In this document: one piece after another, positions 7,169 to 18,421 of the stretch
Numbering within the stretch: position 1 is the stretch's first letter
Layout: the number at the start of each line of letters is the position of its first letter
Assembly (NCBI RefSeq): GCF_026274175.1
Contig: NZ_JAPHNL010000307.1
Span: forward strand, 1 to 32,800
DNA length: 32,800 nt
Source of the DNA: Streptomyces beihaiensis
GTDB lineage: Bacteria; Actinomycetota; Actinomycetes; Streptomycetales; Streptomycetaceae
Reading direction: 5' to 3'
Notes under the pieces: model-generated
The model's database searches: none
Told to the model about the DNA's origin: nothing
What the model saw: the letters and a program-made list of their open reading frames with translations, nothing else
Translations under genes and position numbers: made by a program

Positions 7169-7199
7169 CCCGAGATGTCACTTCTGGTGACCGCTCGGG
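7169..7199. repeat. Nested inverted repeat upstream of nuoA
   Basis: The outer arms CCCGAG / CTCGGG enclose the inner arms GTCAC / GTGAC around a TTCTG loop, with a 2x2 internal mismatch. It could be a hairpin in a long leader or a regulator palindrome. Confidence 0.4.
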
Positions 7200-7257
7200 T
7201 GCTTCGCGTGTGAAGAACACTGCTCATCCGACTTCATGATCCTTCGTCAGGTGGTGG

Positions 7258-7298
7258 AGATCACAAAGTAGTTGGCGTACCCCGTGTCGCAGATCACA
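7258..7298 (+). repeat. Direct repeat AGATCACA, 33-bp period
   Basis: AGATCACA occurs at 7258-7265 and 7291-7298, 33 bp apart (three helical turns). Both copies sit just upstream of the proposed nuoA -10 box, where a tandem activator site would be expected. Confidence 0.35.
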
Positions 7299-7310
7299 GA
7301 GTGCCGGGCA

Positions 7311-7316
7311 TAGGAT
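7311..7316 (+). promoter_or_regulatory. Candidate nuoA -10 element
   Basis: TAGGAT fits the actinobacterial TANNNT -10 box. It would start transcription near 7323, ten bases before the Rex operator. The -35 region (TCGCAG, 18-bp spacer) is weak, so this is a suggestion only. Confidence 0.35.
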
Positions 7317-7333
7317 GCGGGGCAAGTTGGGCT

Positions 7334-7349
7334 TGTGACCTGCTTCACA
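7334..7349. promoter_or_regulatory. Rex operator controlling nuoA-N
   Basis: TGTGACCTGCTTCACA matches the Streptomyces Rex operator consensus TGTGAACGCGTTCACA in 11 of 12 half-site positions (TGTGAA / TTCACA). It lies 105 bp upstream of nuoA. Rex is an NADH/NAD+ sensor that represses respiratory genes when NADH is low, and nuo is an established Rex target in S. coelicolor. Placement just after the likely start point suits repression. Confidence 0.8.
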
Positions 7350-7454
7350 TGTAAGCGATCTTCGTATGTATCCGGGAGGTCGCTCCGGTGGCGGCGGGAG
7401 GGCAGGCCCGTGCAACCGCCAGCAGTCAGTGCCGACTGAGAGGAGCGAGGAGCG

Positions 7455-7814
7455 GTGAACGCGTATGCGCCCATCCTCGTACTGGGAGCCCTCGGGGCAG
7501 GCTTTGCGATCTTCTCCGTGGTCATGGCCACGCTTATCGGTCCAAAGCGGTACAACCGGGCCAAACTCGAAGCCTACGAGTGCGGCATCGAGCCGACCCC
7601 CACGCCGACCGGTGGCGGGCGCTTCCCCATCAAGTACTACCTGACGGCGATGCTCTTCATCGTCTTCGACATCGAGATCGTCTTCCTTTACCCCTGGGCC
7701 GTCAGCTTCGACGCCCTGGGGATTTTCGGGCTCGTGGAGATGCTGCTCTTCGTGCTCACCGTCTTTGTCGCGTACGCGTACGTATGGCGGCGCGGCGGCC
7801 TGGAATGGGACTGA
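7455..7814 (+). CDS. nuoA: NADH-quinone oxidoreductase subunit A
   Basis: A 119-residue membrane subunit of complex I with three predicted helices (about residues 6-28, 60-80 and 88-110). The family signature is clear: [12 protein letters not shown] in the loop after helix 1 and [21 protein letters not shown] at the second helix, including the acidic residues that line the E-channel near the quinone chamber together with NuoH and NuoK. GTG 7455 has GAGG upstream and begins exactly where homology starts. It is the first gene of the operon, behind the Rex operator, and 34 bp separate it from nuoB. Confidence 0.97.
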   Translation: MNAYAPILVLGALGAGFAIFSVVMATLIGPKRYNRAKLEAYECGIEPTPTPTGGGRFPIKYYLTAMLFIVFDIEIVFLYPWAVSFDALGIFGLVEMLLFVLTVFVAYAYVWRRGGLEWD

Positions 7815-7848
7815 GCCCCGCACAGGGGACGACAGGAGCCACAGACCA

Positions 7849-8403
7849 ATGGGACTCGAAGAAAAGCTGCCGAGCGGATTCCTTCTGACCACTGTCGAGC
7901 AGGCCGCGGGCTGGGTGCGTAAATCGTCCGTCTTCCCGGCGACGTTCGGGCTCGCCTGCTGTGCCATCGAGATGATGACCACCGGCGCGGGCCGTTACGA
8001 CCTCGCGCGGTTCGGCATGGAGGTCTTCCGCGGATCGCCCCGCCAGGCGGACCTGATGATCGTGGCCGGCCGGGTGAGCCAGAAGATGGCTCCCGTCCTG
8101 CGCCAGGTCTACGACCAGATGCCCAATCCCAAGTGGGTCATCTCCATGGGCGTGTGCGCGTCCTCCGGCGGGATGTTCAACAACTACGCGATCGTCCAGG
8201 GCGTCGACCACGTCATCCCGGTCGACATCTATCTGCCCGGATGCCCGCCCCGGCCCGAGATGCTGATGGACGCGATCCTCAAGCTCCATCACAAGATCCA
8301 GACGTCCAAGCTCGGCGTGAACGCCGAGGAAGCGGCCCGTGAGGCGGAGGAGGCGGCGCTCAAGGCGCTCCCGACGATCGAGATGAAGGGGCTGCTGCGG
8401 TGA
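7849..8403 (+). CDS. nuoB: NADH-quinone oxidoreductase subunit B (cluster N2 carrier)
   Basis: A 184-residue peripheral-arm subunit that holds the terminal [4Fe-4S] cluster N2, which passes electrons to menaquinone. The four ligands are visible: the adjacent pair C37-C38 ([11 protein letters not shown]), C103 ([12 protein letters not shown]) and C132 (LPGCPPRPE). The C-terminal ~25 residues are Ala/Glu-rich, as in other actinobacterial NuoB proteins. ATG 7849 is preceded by AGGAG. In-frame starts further upstream lie inside nuoA and lack family similarity. The stop overlaps the nuoC start by 3 bp in GTGA. Confidence 0.97.
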   Translation: MGLEEKLPSGFLLTTVEQAAGWVRKSSVFPATFGLACCAIEMMTTGAGRYDLARFGMEVFRGSPRQADLMIVAGRVSQKMAPVLRQVYDQMPNPKWVISMGVCASSGGMFNNYAIVQGVDHVIPVDIYLPGCPPRPEMLMDAILKLHHKIQTSKLGVNAEEAAREAEEAALKALPTIEMKGLLR

Positions 8404-9278
8404 GCGACGCGCACAGCGACGACGACAAGACGCCGAAGACCACTGCGGACAAGGCCGCGGAGACCACTGCGGACAAAACGGCACCCGTCAAGGCGGCACC
8501 GGACAAGACACCCTCGGAAAAGGCGTCCGACCAGCCGCCGTCCGCCAGGACGCCGAACGGTGTCAACCCCGAGAAGGACCTCAGCGCCTCCAACCTCCCA
8601 GGCCAGCGCGGCGACCAGGGCGAGGAGATTCGCGTCCAGCACGGCATGTTCGGCGCCAACAACGGCGGCGACACCTCCGGCTACGGCGGCCTGGTCCGCT
8701 CCATCCGGCTGCCCGGGGAGGCGGTACGCCCCTACGGCGGATGGTTCGACGAGGTGGCCGACGAACTCGAGGGCGCCCTGGAGGAACAGGACCTGCTCCC
8801 CGAGAACGCCATCACCAAGACGGTCGTCGACCGCGGCGAACTCACCTTCCACATCGAACGCGAGCACCTGGTCCGCGTCGCCCGCACCCTGCGCGACGAC
8901 CCGGCCCTGCGCTTCGAACTGTGCACGGGGGTGAGCGGCGTCCACTATCCCGGCGACAAGGGCCGCGAACTGCACGCCGTCTACCACCTGCGGTCGATCA
9001 CCCACAACCGCCTGATCCGCCTGGAGGTCTCCGCGCCCGACGCGGACCCGCACGTCCCGTCGCTGGTCTCCGTCTACCCGACGAACGACTGGCACGAGCG
9101 CGAGACGTACGACTTCTTCGGCATCGTCTTCGACGGCCACCCCGCGCTGACACGCATCATGATGCCGGACGACTGGCAGGGCTTCCCGCAGCGCAAGGAC
9201 TACCCGCTCGGCGGCATCCCCGTCGAGTACAAGGGCGCCCAGATCCCGGCTCCGGACCAGCGGAGGTCGTACTCGTGA
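8400..9278 (+). CDS. nuoC: NADH-quinone oxidoreductase subunit C
   Basis: A 292-residue peripheral subunit that binds NuoD at the quinone-reducing end of complex I. The conserved C-terminal signature is present: [18 protein letters not shown], then [20 protein letters not shown] and QRKDYPLGG. The N-terminus carries ~60 residues of Lys/Thr/Ala/Pro-rich, repeat-like sequence ([20 protein letters not shown]) that is probably disordered; the fold begins around residue 70 (QHGMFGANN...). GTG 8400 overlaps the nuoB stop, which is the usual operon coupling. NuoC and NuoD are separate genes here, unlike the fused E. coli NuoCD. Confidence 0.95.
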   Translation: MSDAHSDDDKTPKTTADKAAETTADKTAPVKAAPDKTPSEKASDQPPSARTPNGVNPEKDLSASNLPGQRGDQGEEIRVQHGMFGANNGGDTSGYGGLVRSIRLPGEAVRPYGGWFDEVADELEGALEEQDLLPENAITKTVVDRGELTFHIEREHLVRVARTLRDDPALRFELCTGVSGVHYPGDKGRELHAVYHLRSITHNRLIRLEVSAPDADPHVPSLVSVYPTNDWHERETYDFFGIVFDGHPALTRIMMPDDWQGFPQRKDYPLGGIPVEYKGAQIPAPDQRRSYS

Positions 9279-9314
9279 CCGCCCACCCGTCGCCCGACCA
9301 CCGCCCCTCAACGA

Positions 9315-9327
9315 CTCCCTTCGGGAG
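9315..9327 (+). promoter_or_regulatory. Small hairpin covering the nuoD Shine-Dalgarno
   Basis: CTCCC (9315-9319) can pair with GGGAG (9323-9327), the core of the nuoD ribosome binding site GGGAGG (9323-9328). nuoC and nuoD are not overlapped, unlike most neighbours here, so translation of nuoD may depend on opening this stem. Confidence 0.35.
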
Positions 9328-9333
9328 GCACCA

Positions 9334-10650
9334 GTGACGTCTGCATCCCCGCGCGAGACCACCGAAGGCGCCGTCTACACGGTTACCGGGGGCGACTGGG
9401 ACGAGGTCGCCCGAGCGGCGGCCAAGTCCGACGACGAGCGCATCGTCGTCAACATGGGTCCCCAGCACCCGTCCACGCACGGCGTGCTCCGGCTCATCCT
9501 GGAGATCGACGGCGAGACGGTGACCGAGGCCCGCTGCGGCATCGGCTACCTGCACACGGGCATCGAGAAGAACCTCGAATACCGCACGTGGACGCAGGGC
9601 ACCACGTTCGTGACCCGCATGGACTACCTGACGTCGTTCTTCAACGAGACGGCCTACTGCCTCGCCGTCGAGAAGCTCCTCGGCATCGAGGACGAGGTCC
9701 CCGACCGCGCCACCGTCATCCGCGTCCTGCTCATGGAGCTGAACCGGCTGTCCTCGCACCTGGTCGCCATCGCCACCGGCGGCATGGAGCTCGGCGCGAC
9801 CACCATCATGATCTACGGCTTCCGTGATCGTGAACTGATTCTCGACATCTACGAGTTGATCACCGGCCTGCGGATGAACCACGCGTACATCCGTCCCGGA
9901 GGACTCGCCCTGGATCTGCCGCCGGGCGCGGTGGACCAGGTTCGCGAGTTCGTGAAGAAGATGAAGAAGAACCTTCCCGAGTACGACAAGCTCGCCACCG
10001 GGAACCCTGTCTTCAAGGGCCGCATGCAGGACATCGGCTACCTCGACCTCGCGGGCTGCATGGCCCTCGGCGTCACCGGCCCGATACTGCGCTCCACCGG
10101 TCTCCCGCACGACCTGCGCAAGGCGCAGCCGTACTGCGGGTACGAGACGTACGACTTCGAGGTCCCGACCGCCGAGACCTGCGACGCGTACGGGCGCTTC
10201 CTCATCCGCCTGGAGGAGATGCGCCAGTCGCTGCGCATCGTCGAGCAGTGCCTGGACCGGCTCGCCCCCGGGCCGGTCATGGTCGCCGACAAGAAGATCG
10301 CCTGGCCCGCGCAGCTGGCCCTCGGCCCCGACGGGCTCGGCAACTCGCTCGACCACATCAAGAACATCATGGGCACCTCCATGGAGGCCCTCATCCACCA
10401 CTTCAAGCTGGTGACCGAGGGCTTCCGCGTCCCACCGGGACAGGCATACGTCGCAGTGGAGTCACCCAAGGGTGAACTCGGCGTGCACGTCGTCTCCGAC
10501 GGCGGCACCCGACCCTTCCGGGTCCATTACCGCGAACCGTCCTTCACCAACCTTCAGGCCATGGCGGCGATGTGCGAGGGCGCCCAGGTCGCCGACGTCA
10601 TCGTCGCCGTCGCGTCCATCGACCCCGTGATGGGAGGCGTCGACCGGTGA
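9334..10650 (+). CDS. nuoD: NADH-quinone oxidoreductase subunit D
   Basis: A 438-residue 49-kDa-type subunit that forms the quinone-binding pocket with NuoB. It shows [22 protein letters not shown] (the His-bearing loop that contacts the quinone head group), [27 protein letters not shown], and the C-terminal [24 protein letters not shown] with [11 protein letters not shown]. These features descend from the NiFe-hydrogenase large subunit, but the nickel-ligating cysteines are absent, as expected. GTG 9334 follows GGGAGG at good spacing, and the first ~45 residues are a variable lead-in. The stop overlaps the nuoE start by 3 bp. Confidence 0.97.
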   Translation: MTSASPRETTEGAVYTVTGGDWDEVARAAAKSDDERIVVNMGPQHPSTHGVLRLILEIDGETVTEARCGIGYLHTGIEKNLEYRTWTQGTTFVTRMDYLTSFFNETAYCLAVEKLLGIEDEVPDRATVIRVLLMELNRLSSHLVAIATGGMELGATTIMIYGFRDRELILDIYELITGLRMNHAYIRPGGLALDLPPGAVDQVREFVKKMKKNLPEYDKLATGNPVFKGRMQDIGYLDLAGCMALGVTGPILRSTGLPHDLRKAQPYCGYETYDFEVPTAETCDAYGRFLIRLEEMRQSLRIVEQCLDRLAPGPVMVADKKIAWPAQLALGPDGLGNSLDHIKNIMGTSMEALIHHFKLVTEGFRVPPGQAYVAVESPKGELGVHVVSDGGTRPFRVHYREPSFTNLQAMAAMCEGAQVADVIVAVASIDPVMGGVDR

Positions 10651-11428
10651 GTACCAGTTCCTCGGAGCGGGGTGTGGAACTCGGCATGCCCGAGCTGCCC
10701 GCGCCCGGCTACCCGGACGACGTCCGAGCCCGCCTGGAGGCGGACGCCAAGGAGGTCATCGCCCGCTACCCGGACTCCCGCTCGGCCCTGTTGCCGCTGC
10801 TGCACCTCGTGCAGGCGGAGGAGGGCCACGTCAGCCGCACCGGCATGCGGTTCTGCGCGGAGGCGCTCGGCCTGACCACCGCCGAGGTCACCGCCGTGGC
10901 GACCTTCTACTCGATGTACCGCAGGAAGGACGGCGGCGACTACCAGGTGGGCGTCTGCACCAACACGCTCTGCGCCGTCATGGGCGGCGACGCCATCTTC
11001 GAGACGCTCCAGCAGCACCTCGGCGTCGGCAACGGCGGCACCACGGACGACGGCAAGGTCACCCTCGAACACATCGAGTGCAACGCGGCCTGCGACTACG
11101 CGCCCGTGGTGATGGTCAACTGGGAGTTCTTCGACAACCAGACCCCCGAGTCGGCCAAGCGGCTCGTGGACGACCTGCGCGCGGGCGCGCAGGTGTCACC
11201 CACCCGCGGCGCCCCCTTGTGCACGTTCAAGGAGACCTCGCGCATCCTGGCCGGTTTCCCCGACGAGCGCCCCGGAGCCGTGGAGGCCGGCGGAGGCGCG
11301 GGCGAGGCGACCCTCGCCGGGCTCCGCATGGCCAAGGGAGAGACGGCCCCGGCCCGCGTCGTGCATCCGCGGGACGCGGCCCCCGAGGAGGAGCCACCAG
11401 CCGGCCAGGCCAGTGAGGAGGGGGAGTG

Positions 11429-11429
<1 letters not shown>
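10647..11429 (+). CDS. nuoE: NADH-quinone oxidoreductase subunit E ([2Fe-2S] N1a)
   Basis: A 260-residue 24-kDa-type subunit of the NADH-oxidising module, with a thioredoxin-like fold. The [2Fe-2S] ligands are C104, C109, C145 and C149 in the canonical C-x4-C-x35-C-x3-C spacing ([13 protein letters not shown] ... [12 protein letters not shown]). The N-terminal helical part contains [20 protein letters not shown]. The C-terminal ~70 residues after [11 protein letters not shown] are Gly/Ala/Glu-rich and longer than in E. coli, as usual for actinomycetes. GTG 10647 overlaps the nuoD stop; a GTG at 10674 is a less likely alternative. Confidence 0.95.
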
Positions 11430-12783
<1,354 letters not shown>

Positions 12784-12787
<4 letters not shown>

Positions 12788-15285
12788 CCGTGACCGCGAG
12801 CGCTCCCTCCGGTGGCGGCGAGGCGGCGGTGCCGCCAGAGGATCTGGTCTCCCTCACCATCGACGGCATCCGGATCAGTGTCCCCAAGGGAACCCTGGTC
12901 ATCCGGGCCGCCGAGATGCTCGGCATCGAGATCCCCCGCTTCTGCGACCACCCGCTGCTCGACCCGGCGGGCGCCTGCCGCCAGTGCATCGTGGAGGTGG
13001 AGGGCCAGCGCAAGCCGATGGCCTCCTGCACCATCACCTGCACCGACGGCATGGTCGTCAAGACGCAGCTCAGCTCGCCCGTCGCCGAGAAGGCCCAGCG
13101 CGGCGTGATGGAACTGCTGCTCATCAACCACCCGCTGGACTGTCCGGTCTGCGACAAGGGCGGCGAGTGCCCGCTGCAGAACCAGGCCATGTCGCACGGG
13201 CAGGCCGACTCGCGCTTCGACGGCAAGAAGCGCACCTACGAGAAGCCGGTACCCATCTCCACGCAGGTGCTGCTCGACCGCGAGCGGTGCGTGCTGTGCG
13301 CACGCTGCACCCGCTTCTCCCACCAGATCGCGGGCGACCCGATGATCGAACTGCTGGAGCGTGGCGCGCTGGAGCAGGTCGGCATCGGCGAGGGTGATCC
13401 GTTCCAGTCGTACTTCTCCGGCAACACCATCCAGATCTGCCCGGTCGGCGCGCTGACCTCGGCGGCGTACCGCTTCCGCTCCCGCCCCTTCGACCTGGTG
13501 TCGTCGCCGTCGGTGTGCGAGCACTGCGCGGGCGGCTGCGCCACCCGCACCGATCACCGGCGCGGCAAGGTGATGCGGCGCCTCGCGGGCAACGACCCGG
13601 AGGTCAACGAGGAGTGGCTGTGCGACAAGGGGCGGTTCGGCTTCCGCTACGCCCAGCGCCCCGACCGGATCACCCACCCCCTGGTGCGCGACACCGACAC
13701 CGGTGAGCTGCGGGCCGCGTCCTGGCCAGAGGCGCTGGAGACCGCGGCGCGCGGCCTTTCGGCGGCGCGCGGCAGGGCCGGCGTGCTGACCGGCGGGCGG
13801 CTGACCGTCGAGGACGCCTACGCGTACAGCAAGTTCGCGCGCGTGGCGCTCGACACCAACGACATCGACTTCCGCGCGCGCGTGCACAGCAGCGAGGAGG
13901 CCGACTTCCTCGCGGCGCGTGTGGCGGGCCGGGGCCACGACCTGGACGGCAGCGGTGTCACCTACTCCTCGCTCGAGAAGGCGCCGGCGGTGCTGCTCGT
14001 CGGGTTCGAGTCGGAGGAGGAGGCGCCCGCCGTCTTCCTCAGGCTCCGCAAGGCGTGGCGGGGGCACGGCCAGAAGGTCTTCTCGATCGCCACTCACGCG
14101 ACCCCCGGCCTGGAGAAGGCGGGCGGCACGCTGCTGCCCGCCGCGCCCGGCACCGAGACGGAGTGGCTGGACGCGCTGGCCTCAGGCGTCGGCCTCGAGG
14201 GCGACGGGACGGCGGCCGCCGAGGCGTTGCGCGGCGACGGCGCGGTGATCGTCGTCGGTGAGCGGCTCGCCGCGGTCGCCGGTGGTCTCACCGCCGCCGT
14301 ACGGGCCGGGTCGGCGACCGGCGCCCGGCTGGCGTGGATCCCGCGCCGAGCCGGTGAGCGCGGCGCCGTGGAGGCGGGCGCGGTGCCGTCGCTGCTTCCC
14401 GGAGGGCGTCCGGCGACCGACCCGCGCGCGCGGGAGGAGGTCGCCGCGGCCTGGGGCGTGGCCGAACTGCCGCACCGCTACGGGCGCGACACGGGCCAGA
14501 TCGTGGAGGCCGCCGCCACCGGGGAGCTGCGGGCGCTGCTGGTCGCCGGGGTGGAGGTCGCCGACCTGCCGGACCCGGCACGCGCGCGTGAAGCCCTCCA
14601 CGAGGTCGCCTTCCTGGTCAGCCTGGAGCAGCGCCCCAGCGAGATCACGGAGCACGCCGATGTCGTGCTGCCGGTGGCGGCGGTCGCCGAGAAGTCGGGC
14701 GCGTTCCTCAACTGGGAGGGCCGGGTGCGGATGTTCGACTCCGCGCTCAAGCCGGACCAGATGACGCGCCGCCTCGACCCGGCGGACGCGCGCGTGCTGC
14801 AGATGCTGGCCGATGCGATGGACCGCCACCTCGGTCTGCCCGATCTGCGGGCCGTGCGCGGTGAGATGGAACGCCTGGGCCGCTGGGACGGGCCGTACGC
14901 GGGCGACCCCTTCGAGACTCAGGCGCAGTTGGTGCGCCCCGCGGCCGGGGAGGCGGTGCTCGCCGGGCATCGGCTGCTGCTCGACCAGGGCCGCCTCCAG
15001 GAGGGCGACGACGCGCTCGCCGGCACCCGGCACGCCGCCCGCGCGCGCGTGTCGGAGGCGACGGCCGCGGAGGCGGGCGTGAAGGACGGCGACGTCCTCG
15101 CGGTCACGGGCCCGGCCGGAACGGTCCGGCTGCCGCTCCAGGTGACCCGGATGCCCGACCGCGTCGTGTGGCTTCCGCTGAACTCGGCCGGAGGCGGCGT
15201 CGCCTCGGACAGCGGAGCCGTCCCCGGTGACCTGGTGAAGATCGGCCCGGCCGTCGCCGCCGAGGCCGCGGAGGTGCAGTCATGA
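12784..15285 (+). CDS. nuoG: NADH-quinone oxidoreductase subunit G
   Basis: An 833-residue subunit, the largest of the peripheral arm. The N-terminal [2Fe-2S] domain has C54, C65, C68 and C82. The His-Cys3 [4Fe-4S] site is H116, C120, C123 and C129 ([18 protein letters not shown]). A further [4Fe-4S] site is in [15 protein letters not shown] with ...[10 protein letters not shown]. Next is an extra site, [15 protein letters not shown] plus the Cys of [10 protein letters not shown], matching the off-pathway N7 cluster known in E. coli and Thermus. The C-terminal ~560 residues are molybdopterin-oxidoreductase-like without catalytic cofactor residues that I can identify, and are more Ala/Gly/Arg-rich and less conserved than the N-terminus. 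ATG 12784 overlaps the nuoF stop by 4 bp; its own stop overlaps nuoH. Confidence 0.96.
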
Positions 15286-16694
15286 TGTCCATGGCGCTGA
15301 GCCCGGCGGCGCTGGGCCCGCTCGCCGCCGAGAACATGTCGGTCTTCGGCCGCGACCCCTGGTGGCTGGTGGTCGTCAAGGCGGTCTTCTGCTTCGCCTT
15401 CCTCATGGTGACGGTGCTGTTCTCCATCGTGTGGGAGCGCAAGGTCGTCGCCTGGATGCAGTTGCGCATCGGGCCCAACCGGCACGGCCCCTGGGGCATG
15501 CTCCAGTCGCTCGCCGACGGCGTGAAGCTGATGCTCAAGGAAGACGTGATCGTCAAACGGGCGGACAAGGCCGTCTACGTCCTCGCGCCGATCGTCGCCG
15601 CGATCCCCGCCTTCATGGCGATCGCGGTCATCCCGTTCGGGCCGTCCGACAACGAGATCTCGATCTTCGGCCACCGTACGACGATGCAGCTCACCGACCT
15701 GCCGATCGCGATGCTCTACATCCTCGCGGTCGCCTCGGTCGGCATCTACGGCATCGTCCTCGCGGGCTGGTCCTCCGGGTCGACGTACCCGCTCCTGGGC
15801 GGGCTGCGGTCCGCCGCGCAGATGATCTCGTACGAGATCGCGATGGGTGCCGCGTTCGCCTCGGTGTTCCTGTACTCGGGCTCGATGTCGACGTCGGAGA
15901 TCGTCGCCCAGCAGCACGACCGCTGGTACATCCTGCTGCTGCCGGTCTCGTTCCTGCTGTACATCGTGACGATGGTCGGCGAGACCAACCGCGCGCCGTT
16001 CGACATGCCCGAGTCCGAGGGCGACCTGGTCGGCGGCTTCAACACCGAGTACTCGTCCATCAAGTTCGCGATGTTCATGCTCGCCGAGTACGTGAACATG
16101 GTGACGGTCTCGGCCGTGTCGACCACGCTGTTCCTGGGCGGCTGGCGGGCCCCGTGGCCGATCTCCACGTTCTGGGAGGGCGCCAACCACGGCTGGTGGC
16201 CGCTGCTCTGGTTCGTCATCAAGGTCCAGTTGCTGCTGTTCTTCTTCATCTGGCTGCGCGGCACGCTGCCCCGCGTCCGCTACGACCAGCTGATGAAGCT
16301 CGGCTGGAAGGTCCTCATCCCGGTCTCCGTGGTGTGGCTGATGCTGGTGGCGACGGTGCGCGCGCTGCGCAACGAGAACTACGACTTCGCCTCCATCGCC
16401 CTGTACGTCGGCGGCGCCGTCCTCGCGCTCTTGCTGCTGTCGTTCGTCGTCGACATCCTCCGTGACCGGGCGGGCAGGCGGGAGGCCGCGGACGAGGTTG
16501 CCGAGAAGCCCGCCGCGTTCGACCCGATGGCGGGCGGATTCCCCGTGCCCCCGCTGCCGGGACAGACCCTGCCGCCCGTGCCGCGCAGGCGCCCCCGCCA
16601 CGAGGGAGAGCTGATTGTCAGTGGCGGGCCCGATACTCACAGTGACGAATCGCCGGGTGGATCTCGTGACGGAAAGGAGGCGTCCGATGGCTGA
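15282..16694 (+). CDS. nuoH: NADH-quinone oxidoreductase subunit H
   Basis: A 470-residue membrane subunit with eight or so helices that links the peripheral arm to the membrane arm and forms the quinone entry channel. Conserved stretches include [51 protein letters not shown] and [20 protein letters not shown], with the Glu residues essential for quinone coupling. After the last helix (~residue 395) there is a ~75-residue Pro/Arg-rich cytoplasmic tail not found in E. coli NuoH but common in actinomycetes. ATG 15282 overlaps nuoG; a second ATG at 15285 is possible. The gene runs 8 bp into nuoI. Confidence 0.96.
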   Translation: MMSMALSPAALGPLAAENMSVFGRDPWWLVVVKAVFCFAFLMVTVLFSIVWERKVVAWMQLRIGPNRHGPWGMLQSLADGVKLMLKEDVIVKRADKAVYVLAPIVAAIPAFMAIAVIPFGPSDNEISIFGHRTTMQLTDLPIAMLYILAVASVGIYGIVLAGWSSGSTYPLLGGLRSAAQMISYEIAMGAAFASVFLYSGSMSTSEIVAQQHDRWYILLLPVSFLLYIVTMVGETNRAPFDMPESEGDLVGGFNTEYSSIKFAMFMLAEYVNMVTVSAVSTTLFLGGWRAPWPISTFWEGANHGWWPLLWFVIKVQLLLFFFIWLRGTLPRVRYDQLMKLGWKVLIPVSVVWLMLVATVRALRNENYDFASIALYVGGAVLALLLLSFVVDILRDRAGRREAADEVAEKPAAFDPMAGGFPVPPLPGQTLPPVPRRRPRHEGELIVSGGPDTHSDESPGGSRDGKEASDG

Positions 16695-17307
16695 CGAGAC
16701 GAACGGCATGGACACCGAGCCCGGGTTCATGAACCCCGTCGCCGGCTTCGGCGTGACCTTCAAGGCCATGTTCAAGAAGCGGCTGACGGAGCAGTACCCG
16801 GAGGAGCACAAGACCACCGCTCCCCGCTTCCACGGCAGGCACCAGCTCAACCGCCATCCGGACGGCCTGGAGAAGTGCGTCGGCTGCGAACTGTGCGCAT
16901 GGGCCTGCCCGGCGGACGCGATCTACGTGGAGGGCGCGGACAACACCGACGAGGAGCGCTACTCCCCGGGCGAGCGCTACGGGCGGGTGTACCAGATCAA
17001 CTACGCCCGCTGCATCCTGTGCGGACTGTGCATCGAGGCGTGCCCCACGCGCGCGTTGACGATGACCAACGAGTTCGAGCTGGCCGACAGCACCCGCGCC
17101 GATCTCATCTTCACCAAGGAGCAGCTGCTCGCCGGGCTCGAAGAGGGCATGGTCGACACGCCGCACGCGATCTACCCGGGCACCGACGAGCAGGACTACT
17201 ACCGGGGCCTGGTCACCGAGGCCGCGCCCGGCACCGAGCGGCAGGTCGCCGTCTCCAAGGGCGAACAGCCCGCCGGGCCGGCCGAACCCGAGGGGGCGGA
17301 CGCATGA
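16687..17307 (+). CDS. nuoI: NADH-quinone oxidoreductase subunit I (clusters N6a/N6b)
   Basis: A 206-residue ferredoxin-like subunit carrying two [4Fe-4S] clusters that bridge NuoG to NuoB. Motif 1 is C64-x2-C67-x2-C70-x3-C74 ([16 protein letters not shown]). Motif 2 is C109-x2-C112-x2-C115-x3-C119 ([18 protein letters not shown]). The N-terminus contains [10 protein letters not shown], the amphipathic helix that rests on the membrane arm. The C-terminal ~30 residues are acidic. ATG 16687 has an excellent AAGGAGG six bases upstream and overlaps the last 8 bp of nuoH. Confidence 0.97.
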   Translation: MADETNGMDTEPGFMNPVAGFGVTFKAMFKKRLTEQYPEEHKTTAPRFHGRHQLNRHPDGLEKCVGCELCAWACPADAIYVEGADNTDEERYSPGERYGRVYQINYARCILCGLCIEACPTRALTMTNEFELADSTRADLIFTKEQLLAGLEEGMVDTPHAIYPGTDEQDYYRGLVTEAAPGTERQVAVSKGEQPAGPAEPEGADA

Positions 17308-18110
17308 CGCTCGCCGCGTACTCCACCTCCACCGGCGAGGCCTTCCAGTTCTGGGTCCTCGGCACGGTCGCCGTGCTCGGCGCCCTGGGCACGATCCTGA
17401 TGAGGCGGGCCGTGCACAGCGCCCTGTGCCTGGCCGGAACCATGATCGTCCTCGCGGTGTTCTACCTGGCCAACGGGGCGTACTTCCTGGGCATCGTGCA
17501 GATCATCGTCTACACGGGCGCGATCATGATGCTGTTCCTCTTCGTGGTCATGCTGGTCGGTGTCACCGCCGCGGACTCCCTGAAGGAGACCATCAAGGGG
17601 CAGCGCTGGCTGGCGGCCCTGTGCGGGGTCGGCTTCGGCGTCCTGCTGCTCGCCGGGATCGCGAACGCCTCACTGAAGCAGTTCGACGGGCTCTCCGACG
17701 CGAACGCGCAGGGGAACGTGCAGGGCCTGGCGGCCCTCATCTTCACCAAGTACGTCTTCGCCTTCGAGATCACCGGCGCCCTGCTGATCACCGCGGCCGT
17801 CGGCGCCATGGTGCTCACCCACCGGGAGCGCACCGAGCGGCCCAGGACCCAGCGCGAGCTGTCCGAGCAGCGCGTGCGCGAGGGCAAGCACGTGCCGCCG
17901 CTGCCCGCCCCCGGCGTCTACGCCCGGCACAACGCGGTGGACGTCGCGGGCCTGCTGCCCGACGGCACCCCGTCGGAGCTCACGGTCAACAAGACGCTCC
18001 GCGCGCGCGGCCAGATCCGTGACGTGTCCAGCAAGGCGCTGAACGACCTGAAGGCCCTGGAGCAGCGCTCCGCGGAGCGCCTTGACAGGCCCGAGGAGGC
18101 GTCGAAGTGA
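17304..18110 (+). CDS. nuoJ: NADH-quinone oxidoreductase subunit J
   Basis: A 268-residue membrane subunit with five helices in the first ~165 residues. The signature is [22 protein letters not shown], including the pi-bulge helix whose rotation is linked to proton pumping. The remaining ~100 residues form a charged cytoplasmic tail ([20 protein letters not shown] ...) that actinobacterial NuoJ proteins have and E. coli lacks. ATG 17304 overlaps the nuoI stop by 4 bp. Longer in-frame starts lie inside nuoI and give Arg-rich nonsense. Confidence 0.96.
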   Translation: MTLAAYSTSTGEAFQFWVLGTVAVLGALGTILMRRAVHSALCLAGTMIVLAVFYLANGAYFLGIVQIIVYTGAIMMLFLFVVMLVGVTAADSLKETIKGQRWLAALCGVGFGVLLLAGIANASLKQFDGLSDANAQGNVQGLAALIFTKYVFAFEITGALLITAAVGAMVLTHRERTERPRTQRELSEQRVREGKHVPPLPAPGVYARHNAVDVAGLLPDGTPSELTVNKTLRARGQIRDVSSKALNDLKALEQRSAERLDRPEEASK

Positions 18111-18406
18111 ACCCTGTCAACTACCTGTATCTCGCCGCCCTGTTGTTCACGATCGGCGCGATCGGCGTGCTCATCAGGCGCAACGCGATCATCGTGTTCA
18201 TGTGCATCGAACTGATGCTGAACGCGTGCAACCTCACGTTCGTCGCGTTCTCCCGGATGCACGGCAATCTCGACGGCCAGATCATCGCCTTCTTCACGAT
18301 GGTCGTCGCCGCCGCGGAGGTCGTGGTCGGGCTCGCGATCATCGTGTCGCTGTTCCGTACCCGCCACTCGGCCTCGGTCGACGACGCCAGCCTGATGAAG
18401 CTGTAA
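18107..18406 (+). CDS. nuoK: NADH-quinone oxidoreductase subunit K
   Basis: A 99-residue, three-helix membrane subunit. The two intramembrane glutamates needed for coupling in E. coli (E36, E72) are present as E35 ([12 protein letters not shown]) and E71 ([13 protein letters not shown]). The protein starts at GTG 18107, overlapping the nuoJ stop in GTGA, and is of normal length. Confidence 0.97.
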   Translation: MNPVNYLYLAALLFTIGAIGVLIRRNAIIVFMCIELMLNACNLTFVAFSRMHGNLDGQIIAFFTMVVAAAEVVVGLAIIVSLFRTRHSASVDDASLMKL

Positions 18407-18421
18407 GGGGCCGCTGCACCG

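Larger units (their letters stand above)
6758..7454. other. 697-bp divergent control region between the NlpC/P60 gene and nuoA
   Basis: No gene is supported. A 102-residue plus-strand frame (6931-7239) has low-complexity, non-Streptomyces-like content. The region is AT-richer than its surroundings and holds a Crp-like palindrome (6996-7011), a nested hairpin (7169-7199), a spaced direct repeat (7258-7298), a candidate -10 box (7311-7316) and a Rex operator (7334-7349). ATCAGGGCT also occurs twice (6771-6779 and 6891-6899), exactly 120 bp apart. I looked for a c-di-AMP (ydaO) riboswitch in front of the hydrolase gene and did not recognise one. Confidence 0.7.

Noticed and set aside
6931-7239. 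102-residue plus-strand frame in the nuoA control region
   Set aside because: It overlaps several palindromes, has atypical codon use and no ribosome binding site.
6758-7250. ydaO-type c-di-AMP riboswitch before the NlpC/P60 gene
   Set aside because: Such riboswitches precede some Streptomyces wall hydrolases, so I looked for the conserved core on the minus strand. I could not recognise it.
14919-16850. 643-residue minus-strand frame opposite nuoG-nuoH
   Set aside because: It is a shadow frame with Arg/Asp/His-rich composition and no domain.
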